A DNA stretch of 64,000 nt from Planifilum fimeticola (GCF_003001905.1 NZ_PVNE01000001.1:241509-305508), one strand, 5' to 3'; shown: positions 45,165 to 54,356, counted from the stretch's first letter. A program made the numbers and translations. Notes: a model not told the origin generated them from the letters alone.

Positions 45165-45638
45165 ATGTCAACGGGTACACGGGAGGAATTGCTCCAACAT
45201 TTGACCGGCAGTCTGATGCAGGAATACAGCCTGAGGGTGATCCTCTTCCACCAAACCGTCGCCGAAAAGCTCGGGCTCAACGTGACGGATCACAAATGTC
45301 TGGGGCTGCTCGCCAATACGGGTCCGATCACCGCCGGACGGCTGTCCGAGTTGACCGGCCTTTCCACCGGCGCCATCACCACGGTCATCGACCGCCTCGA
45401 AAAAGCCGGTTTTGCCCGGCGCGAACGGGATCCGAAGGATCGTCGGCGCGTCATCGTGCGCCCCCTCATGGAAAAGGCGGAACAGAAAATCGGACCGATC
45501 TTCGAATCCCTGCAGCAGTCCATGAATCAACTGTGCTCACGGTATCAGGATGAGGAACTGGAACTCTTGATCGATTTCCTTCAGCAGTCCATGCGGGTCA
45601 TGGAGGAGGAATCGGACCGGCTCAAAAAAACCCGTTAA
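45165..45638 (+). CDS. MarR-family transcriptional regulator
   Basis: 157 residues from the ATG at 45165, following AGGAGG. The winged-helix core has NVTDHKCLGLLANTGPITAG, LTGLSTGAITTVIDRLEKAG and the wing ERDPKDRRRVIVRP. It likely represses the divergent monooxygenase genes, and itself, until a phenolic-type ligand is present. The MOSC gene follows after 48 bp. Confidence 0.87.
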   Translation: MSTGTREELLQHLTGSLMQEYSLRVILFHQTVAEKLGLNVTDHKCLGLLANTGPITAGRLSELTGLSTGAITTVIDRLEKAGFARRERDPKDRRRVIVRPLMEKAEQKIGPIFESLQQSMNQLCSRYQDEELELLIDFLQQSMRVMEEESDRLKKTR

Positions 45639-45686
45639 ACGCATCCGGGGCCTTCCGGCAATCCGGTCTCCAGGGAGGAATCGCAA

Positions 45687-46346
45687 ATGGAAGATGTTAG
45701 GCTGGTCAGCATTCTGACGGGAAAGCCCCGGGACCTGGGAGGGGGTTCGACGCCGACGTGGCGGAGCGGCATCTGCAAAGAGCCGGCGGACGGCCCGGTT
45801 TGGCTGGGAAAAACCGGCCTGGCCGGGGACGGGCAGGCGGATCTGAAACACCACGGGGGTCCCGACAAAGCCGTCCTGGCCTATGCGGAGGCCCATTATC
45901 CCCTGTGGCGGAAGGAACTCGATCTTTCTCATTTCACCCCCGGAGCGACGGGGGAGAATTTTGTCATCTCCCGCCAAACCGAAGAAGCGGTGTGCATCGG
46001 GGACACCTACCGCATCGGGAAAGCGGTGGTGCAGGTGTCCCAACCCCGGCAGCCCTGCTGGAAACCGGCCCGCCGCTGGAACATCCGGGATCTGACCCTC
46101 CGGATGCAGAACACGGGCAGGACCGGTTGGTACTATCGCGTGCTGGAGGAAGGATACGTGGAGGCCGGCACGGAAGTGATCCTTCTCGATCGGCCCTATC
46201 CACAGTGGACCATCTCCCGGTGCAACGAAATCATGTACCATCGCCGGAAGGACCGGGAATCGGCGGCGCAGCTGGCCGCCTGTCCCTTGCTGTCGGAAAG
46301 CTGGGTCCGCACCCTGTCCAAGCGGGCGGAAGAGGGGAGCCGATAG
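45687..46346 (+). CDS. MOSC-domain protein (YiiM-like)
   Basis: 219 residues. MOSC hallmarks are GLAGDGQADLKHHGGPDKAV, FTPGATGENFVI and VSQPRQPCWKPARRW with the conserved cysteine. Such proteins are molybdenum-cofactor binding and take part in reductive detoxification of N-hydroxylated compounds in relatives. It probably shares a transcript with marR, fitting a detoxification locus. The ATG follows GGGAGG. Confidence 0.87.
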   Translation: MEDVRLVSILTGKPRDLGGGSTPTWRSGICKEPADGPVWLGKTGLAGDGQADLKHHGGPDKAVLAYAEAHYPLWRKELDLSHFTPGATGENFVISRQTEEAVCIGDTYRIGKAVVQVSQPRQPCWKPARRWNIRDLTLRMQNTGRTGWYYRVLEEGYVEAGTEVILLDRPYPQWTISRCNEIMYHRRKDRESAAQLAACPLLSESWVRTLSKRAEEGSR

Positions 46347-46526
46347 GATCCCTAACGTGGAAGATCCGACAGCAGACCGGTGCGCGACATCAGAGGCGGT
46401 TTCCGGGTTCAGGCCAAATCGGTTTCACCGCGCAAAACCTGAACCCGAAATTTCCATCTTTACAATTCCGGTCATTTTCCGTAAACTGTTTATGGAAACC
46501 GCTTGAAAGAAAGGAGGCACGCGCCA

Positions 46527-46637
46527 ATGCAACCCATCATCATTCACCGAGCACTTCTTTCCGATCCGACATCCTGCGGCGCGAAGCAGCCTTTCCCGGA
46601 GCGGTTCAGGTTTGATCTCCCCCTTTTATTCGATTAA
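46527..46637 (+). CDS. 36-codon leader peptide of the ABC exporter operon (BmrB-like)
   Basis: An ATG at 46527, 8 nt after AAAGGAGG, opens MQPIIIHRALLSDPTSCGAK and ends RFDLPLLFD with TAA at 46635-46637. Its strong ribosome site, short length and position right before two terminators match the translated leader that controls bmrCD in B. subtilis, though the peptide sequence is different. Ribosome stalling in it would be expected to prevent terminator formation. Confidence 0.65.
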   Translation: MQPIIIHRALLSDPTSCGAKQPFPERFRFDLPLLFD

Positions 46638-46649
46638 ACGGCTAAACCG

Positions 46650-46687
46650 GCCACGGGTGTCTGCTCTTCGCGCGCCCGTGGCTTTTC
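46650..46687 (+). terminator. First attenuator terminator upstream of the exporter genes
   Basis: GCCACGGG and CCCGTGGC pair across a 17-nt loop and are followed by TTTT. It begins 13 nt after the leader peptide stop. Confidence 0.75.
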
Positions 46688-46698
46688 ATGTCTTTTCA

Positions 46699-46728
46699 GC
46701 CATGGGAAGATTCCTGTGGCTTTTTCTT
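46699..46728 (+). terminator. Second attenuator terminator upstream of the exporter genes
   Basis: GCCATGGGAA and TTCCTGTGGC pair fully if two G-T wobbles are allowed. A TTTTTCTTTC tail follows. It lies 11 nt after the first terminator and 45 nt before the exporter start, giving a tandem block. Confidence 0.65.
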
Positions 46729-46772
46729 TCTTCCTTTTTGAATACTCCCAACCGAAAGGAAATGGACACGGT

Positions 46773-48539
46773 ATGAGTATCTTTCGCGATCTGTGGTGGT
46801 ATTTCAAACGAGAACGACTCCATTACGGGTTGGGCATCCTGACGCTTTTTGTGGTCGCCCTGCTGGAACTGTTCCCTCCTTATGCCGTCGGACTCATCGT
46901 CGACGCGATCAAACAGCGGAGTCTCACCCCAGGGGAACTGGGTAAGTGGCTGTTGCTCCTGGGCCTGACGGCCATCGTTCTTTATATCTTGCGCTTCATT
47001 TGGCGCATACTGCTCTTCGGGGCGGGTTTCCGGCTGGAACGCTTGTTGCGGCAACGGTTGTACAACCATTACACGCTCCTTTCGCCGCGGTTCTTCCATC
47101 AGCGCCGTACCGGGGACCTGATGGCCCACGCCACGAACGACATCGAAGCGATCGAGTTGACCGCCGGCGACGGCGTGCTCACCCTGGTGGATTCGTTGTT
47201 TATGGGCGGCGCGGTCGTCTTTACCATGGCCTTCTTCATCGACTGGCAGCTGACGCTGGTCGCCCTGTTGCCCATGCCCCTCATGGCCTGGGCCACCAGC
47301 CATTACGGCAACCTGATCCACCAGCGGTTCCACAAGGCCCAAGAAGCCTTTTCCACCCTCAACGACAAGGTGCAGGAAAACATCTCCGGCATCCGCGTGG
47401 TAAAGGCCTTCGGACAGGAAGAGGCGGAAAAGCGGGATTTTGAGAAGCTGACTTCCGATGTCACGCAGAAAAACATCGCCGTGGCCCGGGTGGACGCCCT
47501 TTTCGATCCCACCATCGCCCTGATTGTCGGCCTCTCCTTTTTCCTGGCGGTTTCCTTCGGCTCTTATCTCGTGATTCAGGACCGGATCACCATCGGGAAA
47601 CTCACCCAGTTCACCATCTATCTGGGTCATCTGATCTGGCCGATGCTGGCCTTCGGCATGCTGATCAACATCATGGAGCGCGGCCGGGCCTCCTATGACC
47701 GGGTCCGGGAGCTGCTCGCCATCCGGCCGGACATCACTGACCGGGAGGATGCCCTGGATCAAGTTCCGACGGGGGATATCAGCGTTCAAATCGCCGCCTT
47801 CACCTATCCCGACAAGGAAGAGCCCGCCCTTCGGAACATTTCGGTCGACCTGAAGCCGGGACAGACCCTGGGGATCGTGGGGAGAACGGGGAGCGGCAAA
47901 ACCACCTTCTGCCGCCTGCTCCTGCGGGAATTCGATGTCGAGGAGGGTGCGATCCGCATCGGCGGCATTCCCGTCACCCGCTTCCGGCTGGGCTCCCTGC
48001 GAAAGGCCTTCGGATACGTTCCCCAGGATCACTTCCTCTTCTCGGCCACCATCGCCGAGAACATCGCCTTCGGCAAACCGGACGCCACCCGGGAGGAAAT
48101 TGAAAGGGCCGCCCGCCTGGCCTGCATTCACGAGGATATCCTTCAGTTCCCCAAGGGCTACGACACCGTGGTCGGCGAACGGGGAGTCACCTTGTCCGGC
48201 GGGCAGAAACAGCGGATCTCCATCGCCCGGGCCCTGCTCATCGACCCGGAAATTTTGATCCTGGACGATTCCCTGTCGGCGGTGGACGCCAAGACCGAAA
48301 CGGCCATCCTGCAGGCCCTGCGGGCCAACCGGGCCAACCGGACCACCATCATCACCGCCCACCGGTTGAGCGCCGTGGAAAAGGCGGACCACATCCTGGT
48401 CCTGGAAAACGGGCGGATCCGGGAACAGGGAACCCACGAGCAACTGATGGCCCAAAACGGCTGGTATGCCGCCATGTACCGGCGGCAGCAGCTGGAATCG
48501 CTGGTTGCCCAGGGAGGTGTTACCCGTGGTGATGCGTAG
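46773..48539 (+). CDS. bmrC: Heterodimeric ABC exporter subunit, BmrC/YheI-like
   Basis: 588 residues: six transmembrane helices (about 1-300) and a nucleotide-binding domain with Walker A GRTGSGKTT, signature LSGGQKQR and Walker B ILILDDSLSAVD. Asp replaces the catalytic Glu, marking the degenerate ATP site of heterodimeric exporters. Together with the next gene it should form a multidrug efflux pump. The ATG at 46773 follows AAAGGA. It overlaps the second subunit gene. Confidence 0.87.
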   Translation: MSIFRDLWWYFKRERLHYGLGILTLFVVALLELFPPYAVGLIVDAIKQRSLTPGELGKWLLLLGLTAIVLYILRFIWRILLFGAGFRLERLLRQRLYNHYTLLSPRFFHQRRTGDLMAHATNDIEAIELTAGDGVLTLVDSLFMGGAVVFTMAFFIDWQLTLVALLPMPLMAWATSHYGNLIHQRFHKAQEAFSTLNDKVQENISGIRVVKAFGQEEAEKRDFEKLTSDVTQKNIAVARVDALFDPTIALIVGLSFFLAVSFGSYLVIQDRITIGKLTQFTIYLGHLIWPMLAFGMLINIMERGRASYDRVRELLAIRPDITDREDALDQVPTGDISVQIAAFTYPDKEEPALRNISVDLKPGQTLGIVGRTGSGKTTFCRLLLREFDVEEGAIRIGGIPVTRFRLGSLRKAFGYVPQDHFLFSATIAENIAFGKPDATREEIERAARLACIHEDILQFPKGYDTVVGERGVTLSGGQKQRISIARALLIDPEILILDDSLSAVDAKTETAILQALRANRANRTTIITAHRLSAVEKADHILVLENGRIREQGTHEQLMAQNGWYAAMYRRQQLESLVAQGGVTRGDA

Positions 48540-50271
48540 ATTGCTCGGCTATCTGAAGCCCCACCGGAAGGCCCTGATCCTCGCCTTCGTCGCCCTCCTG
48601 ACGGCGACGGCGGCGGATCTGGCCGGACCGATTCTGATCAAGGTGTTTATCGACAACCACCTGGTTCCCAGGGATTTCCACTGGCCGATCATCGTCGGAC
48701 TCGCCGCCACTTATCTCCTGCTTCACCTGGCATCGGTGGGGATCAACTACTTTCAGCTCCTCACCTTCCACAAGATCGCCCAATGGGTGATCCGCCAGCT
48801 GCGCATCGACGTATTCACCAAGGTGCAGCACCTGGGCCTGGCCTTTTTCGACAAGACGCCGGGCGGTTCCCTGGTGTCCCGGATCACCAACGACACGGAA
48901 GCGGTCAAGGAACTGTTTATCAGCGTGCTGTCCACCTTTGTGCAGAACTTCGTCATGATCCTGGGCATCTTTGTCGGCATGTTCATCCTCGACGTCCGGC
49001 TCGCCCTTTTCTGCCTGGTCCTGATGCCGGTCATCCTCCTGATCATGCAGGCCTACCGCCGTTTCAGCGCCAAGGCCTATCGCCTCTCCCGGGAAAAGCT
49101 GAGCCAGCTCAACGCCCGGCTGAACGAATCGATCCAGGGGATGAGCATCATCCAGGCGTTCCGGCAGGAAGAGCGAATGCGGCGGGAGTTCGGCCGCGTC
49201 AATCAGGGGCGCTACGAAGCGATGATGAAAATCGTCAAGATCAACGGGCTGCTGGTCCGGCCGGCGATGGACTTCCTCTATGTCGTGGCGATCATGATCG
49301 TGATCAGTTTCTTCGGGGTGCAGTCCTTCAGCCGGGTGGTGGAGATCGGAACCCTGTACGCCTTTCTCAACTATTTGGACCGCCTCTTCGAACCCATCAA
49401 CCAGATCATGTTCCGCCTCTCCCAGATGCAACAGGCGGTGGTGTCGGCGGAACGGGTCTTTGAGCTGATGGATCAGCGGCTGCTCGCCCCCACCCAGGAA
49501 GGGGAAGGCGATCCCGTCATCCGGGAGGGGCGGATCGAGTTTCGAAACGTCAGCTTCTCCTACGACGGCAAGACCGACGTGCTGAAAAACATCTCCTTCA
49601 CCGCCCATCCCGGCCAGACGGTGGCCCTGGTGGGCCACACCGGGAGCGGAAAAACGACGATCAGCAACCTCCTGCTCCGCTTCTATCCGGTGGAGCGCGG
49701 GGAAATCCTGATCGACGGCGTGCCCCTGAAACGGTACAGCGACCGGGAGCTGCGCAGCAAAGTCGGCCTCGTCCTGCAGGATGCCTTTCTCTTTGTCGGG
49801 GACGTGAAGAGCAACATCCGCCTCCACAACCCGGACATCACCGACGAAGAGGTGGTGGAGGCGGCCAAGTTCGTTCAAGCCGACTCCTTTATCCGCCGGC
49901 TTCCCCGGGGTTACGACGAACCCGTCGGGGAACGCGGAGCCACCTTCTCCAGCGGTCAGCGGCAGCTGCTCTCCTTTGCCCGCACCATGGCTCTGAATCC
50001 GAAGATCCTGGTGCTGGACGAGGCGACGGCCAGCGTGGACACCGAGACGGAGGAGGCGATCCAGGAAGCCCTGGCCCGGATGCGGCGGGGACGGACCACC
50101 ATCGCCATCGCCCATCGCCTCTCCACCATCCAGGACGCCGATCTGATCCTGGTTTTGCACCGGGGGGAGATCGTCGAACGGGGAACCCATCAGGAGCTGC
50201 TGAACAAGAAGGGACTGTACCACAAGATGTATCTGTTGCAGCAGGGACAAGGGGAAGGGGAAGCGGGCTGA
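48526..50271 (+). CDS. bmrD: Heterodimeric ABC exporter subunit, BmrD/YheH-like
   Basis: About 581 residues with six transmembrane helices and an ATPase domain: Walker A GHTGSGKTT, Walker B ILVLDEATASVD with the normal Glu, and a variant signature FSSGQRQ. The canonical ATP site would use this Glu with the LSGGQ of the partner. GTG at 48526 is best spaced after GGAGGTG; ATG at 48532 is the alternative. It overlaps the first subunit gene. Confidence 0.87.
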   Translation: MVMRRLLGYLKPHRKALILAFVALLTATAADLAGPILIKVFIDNHLVPRDFHWPIIVGLAATYLLLHLASVGINYFQLLTFHKIAQWVIRQLRIDVFTKVQHLGLAFFDKTPGGSLVSRITNDTEAVKELFISVLSTFVQNFVMILGIFVGMFILDVRLALFCLVLMPVILLIMQAYRRFSAKAYRLSREKLSQLNARLNESIQGMSIIQAFRQEERMRREFGRVNQGRYEAMMKIVKINGLLVRPAMDFLYVVAIMIVISFFGVQSFSRVVEIGTLYAFLNYLDRLFEPINQIMFRLSQMQQAVVSAERVFELMDQRLLAPTQEGEGDPVIREGRIEFRNVSFSYDGKTDVLKNISFTAHPGQTVALVGHTGSGKTTISNLLLRFYPVERGEILIDGVPLKRYSDRELRSKVGLVLQDAFLFVGDVKSNIRLHNPDITDEEVVEAAKFVQADSFIRRLPRGYDEPVGERGATFSSGQRQLLSFARTMALNPKILVLDEATASVDTETEEAIQEALARMRRGRTTIAIAHRLSTIQDADLILVLHRGEIVERGTHQELLNKKGLYHKMYLLQQGQGEGEAG

Positions 50272-50442
50272 CGGCTTCCCCTCTCTGAGGAAGGACACAG
50301 CCTGACGGGGCTTGTGTGATGCGGGAGTCGAAAGCCCCCTTGACTCGCGGACCCAGCACGCATCGCCTCCCGATCGCCGATCGAATAAATTTTTCCAACC
50401 AAGAGAGACTAACGGGCAAACCGGCGAACAGGAGGCGATCGC

Positions 50443-50622
50443 ATGGATATCCGGCGAGCCAAACAGATTCTCGATTCCACGAAGGAAGTGGAAGTGCACT
50501 ACCAGGGAAGACCGGTCTGGATTCAGAACGTGGATGAAAGCAGCCAGACGGCCCGCATCTACCCGCTGGACAACCGGGAAAACGAGATGACGGTGTCGGT
50601 CCATCAGTTGGAAGAGGTGTGA
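50443..50622 (+). CDS. sspH: Small acid-soluble spore protein H
   Basis: 59 residues: MDIRRAKQILDSTKEVEVHY, then GRPVWIQNVDESSQTARIYP with LDNRENEMTVSVHQLEEV at the end. This is the SspH family pattern (MNIQRAKEI... TARIYPLD). The protein is made in the forespore and binds in the spore core. The ATG at 50443 follows AGGAGG. It is monocistronic and convergent with the MerR gene. The 170-bp gap upstream contains nothing else I can support. Confidence 0.88.
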   Translation: MDIRRAKQILDSTKEVEVHYQGRPVWIQNVDESSQTARIYPLDNRENEMTVSVHQLEEV

Positions 50623-50633
50623 CCGCGGCCCTC

Positions 50634-51356
50634 TTATTCCTCCTGCTTTTTCCTCCAGTAAATCTCGAAGGCCCGGTCCAGAAATTGAATCACCTCGTCA
50701 TCGACGGGATAAAATCGATAATCCGGCTTGGGGGATTTCCGCATCTCCCAGGCCTTTTCCATTTTCGCAAGGTCTCCCCCGAACATCCTCTCCGATAAGC
50801 TTACGATCTGCGCCACGACCCGCTGCACTTCCGGGGAATCGGGAGGATGGGACTGCGTCAGCCCTTTGATCTGCCGATAAAGGCGAATCCACTCCCCTCT
50901 TTCCGGGGCCCGATCCTCCAGGCGCGGAAGGCGGTCGATGATCTCCCGCTCCTCGGGCGTCAAGGAGCGATGACCCTCCGCTTTTCCGTACCGGTAAATT
51001 TCAAATAACCTCCTCCAGTCGATGGTCCCCTCCATTTGGTAAGAAATCAGCGTGGTCTCTATCCCGTTCATCAGGTGTTCGATCCGATTCTTTTCCCTTT
51101 CCAGCCGCTCATATTGCCCCTTGAGAAACGCTTCCCAATCCGTTTCCCCCTCCAGATGCTCCTTGATCTTTTTCAAGGAGAAACCCAGTTCCTTTAAAAA
51201 AACGATCTTCATCAGGACGGTCACATCGTCCTCCGTGTAGAGCCGGTGATGGCCCTCGGTGTAATCGGACGGTTTGAGCAATCCGATCTCGTCGTAATAG
51301 CGGAGGGTCCGCACGCTCAACCCGGTCATTTTGGAGACTTGGCCGATCGCAAGCAC
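50634..51356 (-). CDS. MerR-family transcriptional regulator
   Basis: 240 residues from a GTG at 51356, 6 nt after AGAGGTG. The winged helix has IGQVSKMTGLSVRTLRYYDE, IGLLKPSDYTEGHHRLYTED and a dimerising coiled coil; the 150-residue C-terminal part resembles the TipAS-type ligand domain in length but not clearly in sequence. It may control the divergent CPBP protease gene. Ligand unknown. Confidence 0.8.
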   Translation of the reverse strand: MLAIGQVSKMTGLSVRTLRYYDEIGLLKPSDYTEGHHRLYTEDDVTVLMKIVFLKELGFSLKKIKEHLEGETDWEAFLKGQYERLEREKNRIEHLMNGIETTLISYQMEGTIDWRRLFEIYRYGKAEGHRSLTPEEREIIDRLPRLEDRAPERGEWIRLYRQIKGLTQSHPPDSPEVQRVVAQIVSLSERMFGGDLAKMEKAWEMRKSPKPDYRFYPVDDEVIQFLDRAFEIYWRKKQEE

Positions 51357-51432
51357 TCGCCACACCTCTTGAATCTCACGCGACGTGAGGTTTTACAATG
51401 GAGACCGATCATAGAGAAAGGAAGAAGAACCT

Positions 51433-52170
51433 GTGAAAAAGGCATGGATCCAGTTGCTGATTTTGCTGGCGGTCACCTTCGTCTTCGTCCCCCTGGTAAT
51501 CGAAAACCTCCTGTACCGGACGCTGATCGGCTGGGGCCTGTCCGATATCATCGCCGGAAACATCGCGGGCGTCATGATCGCCGCCGCCCTGCTCACCGCC
51601 GGTTATCTCACCACCCGGTCCGATTCAAAGGGAAGTTGGAAAGAGCGGGTCGGCCTTCGCTCCTTCGACCGCTCCCACTTTCCCTTTTTGATGAAACTGT
51701 CGCTCCTCTCGTTTGTCATCGGCGTCGCCTGCTTTCTCCTTTCCGTGTGGTTGGGAGCCGATTTGCAGAACGAGAAGGCCAAGGCGGTCGAGGAATCCTT
51801 CGCCTTTTTCCCGCTGCTTGTCGCCTTTGTCGGCGCCGTCATCATCTCCCCGATCTACGAGGAGATCTTCTACCGCGGGGTCATGCTCTCGGTGCTGAAC
51901 CGGATCGCATCCGACCGCGTCGCCCTCTTCCTGCAGGCGCTCTTTTTCACCCTGGCCCACTTGCCGAACTGGAATATCCTCCTGCTGACCATCATCAACG
52001 GGTATCTCTTCGCCCACGCCTATCGGAAGACCGGCTCCGTCTTCGCGGCGGCCTTTGTGCACGGCATGGTCAATCTGCTGATCTACATCGTATCGGTTCC
52101 GCTCAAAAACCTAGAGGGGCGTTCCGCATGTGCGCCCCTTTTTCCTTTACCGGAGCCTTCCCAGCCGTAA
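51433..52170 (+). CDS. CPBP intramembrane metalloprotease (CAAX-protease-like)
   Basis: 245 residues with about six transmembrane segments. The CPBP motifs are all present: IYEEIFYRGVML (EExxxR), FFTLAHLPNWN (FxxxH) and FVHGMVNLL (HxxxN). Such proteins are often tied to bacteriocin immunity or envelope stress. The last 19 or so codons are encoded by a terminator hairpin, so the natural stop may lie earlier and the frame may be shifted near 52104-52113. GTG start at 51433. Confidence 0.83.
   Translation: MKKAWIQLLILLAVTFVFVPLVIENLLYRTLIGWGLSDIIAGNIAGVMIAAALLTAGYLTTRSDSKGSWKERVGLRSFDRSHFPFLMKLSLLSFVIGVACFLLSVWLGADLQNEKAKAVEESFAFFPLLVAFVGAVIISPIYEEIFYRGVMLSVLNRIASDRVALFLQALFFTLAHLPNWNILLLTIINGYLFAHAYRKTGSVFAAAFVHGMVNLLIYIVSVPLKNLEGRSACAPLFPLPEPSQP
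52115..52148 (+). terminator. Terminator inside the 3' end of the CPBP frame
   Basis: AGGGGCG and CGCCCCT pair with an 11-nt loop and are followed by TTTTTCCTTT. It lies within the annotated end of the CPBP coding region. Confidence 0.65.
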
Positions 52171-52184
52171 TGAGCCGCTTCCTC

Positions 52185-53582
52185 TTATGCACCGGGACCG
52201 GAATCCAGCCTGGGAAGCCGGATCTCCGCCGTCAATCCCCGCCCCGGTTCGCTCCGCAATACCAATTTCCCCTGATGCGCCTTGGCAATCCTCGCCACCA
52301 TCGGCAGCCCCAGACCGTGCCCGTGGGGCGCCGGCCGCTTCCGCTTGGAGGAATAGGGAAGCTGCGTCAGATCGGGAAGATCGTCGGGGGGAATCCCTTT
52401 TCCGTCATCGGAGACCCGGATGCTGCAAAAGCCCTGATCCGGAGAACCGGCCGTCTGCACAAGGATGCGGCATCCTTCGGGGTTGTGCCGGATGCTGTTG
52501 TGAACCAGATTGTTCAGCGCCCGGAGAAGCAGACTCTCATCGCCGCAGATGATCGCGCCGCGGTCGGCGACATCCAGTTCCAGCTCGTATTTCTCCTCCA
52601 ACCCCTCGTTGAGCACATCCGACACGACCCGCCTCGCCAGCGCCGACAGCTTGATTCGCTTCCGCTTCAGCGGCTGCATCTCGTACTCCAGCATCGACAC
52701 CAGGTTCAAATCATTGATGAGGTTGCGCAGTTTTACACCCTGCCGGCGGATGATCCGGGCCTTTTCCCGCTCCGGCCGAGGCAGCGCTTCACTTTCCTCC
52801 AGCTCGCTGGCATAGCCCAGCACCATGGACAGGGGCGTCCGGACATCGTGGGAAATGCCGGCAATCCAGTTGGAACGGGCCTCGTCCCGCTCCTTCAGGG
52901 CTTTGTTCTTGGCCTGCAACAGGAGGGAGGTCTGGTTGATGCTCCTCGCCAGATCCCGAAACACCCCCTTCGGCTCGACGTGGACGATCCGCTCCTTCGC
53001 CAGGGCGTGAATCCCCTGAATCAGGGGCCGGACGGAGCGGATAAAGCGCCAGCCGACAAGCAGTGCCAGGACCAGCGCCAGGGCGATGTTCCCCAGCAAC
53101 AGGGCCGGGATCCGGAAGAGCAGTTCCCTCACCCCATCGGCCGGGAGCACGTGCATGTATTTGCCCAGGCTGCCCTTCGGATAGCCGACCACGACCAGCC
53201 CTTCTCCGTGCTCCCAGGAAAAAACCGGATAATCCATGAGATAGTAGCGGGAAAAGCGGGCCACATCGGCGATTGAATAGGAGCGGGGCAGGGCTTCGGG
53301 CAGGGACCGGTCCCATACCACGCGGCCGTCCCGATCGATCAGCATGGCCCAGGCATCGTTCTTCTCCAGAAGAGCCCCGGCGCGTCGATCCAGCACATAG
53401 CGGTCCCCTTCCTGGGAAAGCCCCTCCGCCACCGTCCGGACCAACGCGTCGGGATGAGTGGAATGTTCCGCTTTCCGGGGAAAAACCCATCCGAGAAAAT
53501 AGAAGTTGAGGATGAGAAGAAAAAAGGAGATGAGCAACGTCGCACTCACAAACCGCCACAGGATGCGGAAGGAACCGCCCAT
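52185..53582 (-). CDS. Sensor histidine kinase of a two-component system
   Basis: 465 residues: two transmembrane helices (about 8-30 and 165-190) with a 130-residue extracellular sensor, a HAMP-like linker, the H box ISHDVRTPLSMVLGYASEL, N box LNNLVHNSIRHN and the G boxes VSDDGKGIPPDD and HGHGLGLPMV. It pairs with the response regulator encoded just upstream. Divergence from the LanFEG-type transporter suggests it senses a lantibiotic or similar peptide. Confidence 0.88.
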   Translation of the reverse strand: MGGSFRILWRFVSATLLISFFLLILNFYFLGWVFPRKAEHSTHPDALVRTVAEGLSQEGDRYVLDRRAGALLEKNDAWAMLIDRDGRVVWDRSLPEALPRSYSIADVARFSRYYLMDYPVFSWEHGEGLVVVGYPKGSLGKYMHVLPADGVRELLFRIPALLLGNIALALVLALLVGWRFIRSVRPLIQGIHALAKERIVHVEPKGVFRDLARSINQTSLLLQAKNKALKERDEARSNWIAGISHDVRTPLSMVLGYASELEESEALPRPEREKARIIRRQGVKLRNLINDLNLVSMLEYEMQPLKRKRIKLSALARRVVSDVLNEGLEEKYELELDVADRGAIICGDESLLLRALNNLVHNSIRHNPEGCRILVQTAGSPDQGFCSIRVSDDGKGIPPDDLPDLTQLPYSSKRKRPAPHGHGLGLPMVARIAKAHQGKLVLRSEPGRGLTAEIRLPRLDSGPGA

Positions 53583-53583
53583 G

Positions 53584-54294
53584 TCATCGCTCCTCCGTGA
53601 TCAACTTGTAGCCGAGCCCCCGGACCGTGAGCAAATACCGGGGCTTGGAGGGATTTTCCTCGATCTTTTCCCGGATGCGACGGATATGCACCATCAGGCT
53701 GTTCTCGTAACCGAAGTAGTCGTCCCCCCAGACCGCCTGGCACAGGGCATCGCTGGTGACGATCTTCTCCCGGTTTTCATACAGCTTGCAAAGCAAGGCG
53801 TGTTCCTTGGCCGTCAGCGGCTGTTCCCCCTTCGGTCCCCGCACCACGGCCCCCTCCAGATCCACCGTCACCTCTCCCAGCCGGAAGACCGGCAGCCGTT
53901 CCACCGACGGCGGCGCGTACACCCGCCGCAGGATGCCCGTCAGGCGAAGGACCAGCTCCCGGGGCAAAAAGGGCTTCACCACGTAATCGTCCGCGCCGAG
54001 GCCGAGCCCCAACAGCCGGTCTTCATCCTCTCCCCGGGCGGAGAGGAAAAGGACGGGCATCGACGAAAAGCGGCGGATGTCGGACAGAAGGGAAAAACCG
54101 TCGCCGTCGGGCAGCATCACATCCAAAATGGCCACGTCCGGTTTCACCGACCGGATCACTTCCAGGGCTTCCCGGCAATCGGCGGCGTGATGGATGCGAA
54201 AAAACCCTTCCTTGCTCAGGATGCCCTCCACCATGGTCCGTAGATCCGCCTCATCATCCACGATCAGGATCTTTTTTTGTTTCAAATCGTCCAT
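53584..54294 (-). CDS. OmpR-family response regulator
   Basis: 236 residues from the ATG at 54294. The receiver domain has ILIVDDEADLRTM and VAILDVMLPDGDGFSLL (phosphorylated Asp), with FLSARGEDEDRLLGLGLGAD. The winged helix ends DALCQAVWGDDYFGYENSLM and VHIRRIREKIEE. It most likely binds the direct repeats between its own gene and the transporter. Its TGA is separated by 1 nt from the kinase ATG. Confidence 0.88.
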   Translation of the reverse strand: MDDLKQKKILIVDDEADLRTMVEGILSKEGFFRIHHAADCREALEVIRSVKPDVAILDVMLPDGDGFSLLSDIRRFSSMPVLFLSARGEDEDRLLGLGLGADDYVVKPFLPRELVLRLTGILRRVYAPPSVERLPVFRLGEVTVDLEGAVVRGPKGEQPLTAKEHALLCKLYENREKIVTSDALCQAVWGDDYFGYENSLMVHIRRIREKIEENPSKPRYLLTVRGLGYKLITEER

Positions 54295-54356
54295 GAAGAC
54301 CACCCGCTTCTCATTATATCGGAGACGCCTCCCTGCTTGCGGCGTCGGGAGAATAT

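Noticed and set aside
48520..50604. Open frame of 694 codons antisense to the second ABC exporter gene
   Set aside because: The plus strand has a full ABC exporter with all motifs; the antisense frame has none. The same holds for long mirror frames over 6600-8615, 9203-10981, 46686-48455 and 29913-32270.
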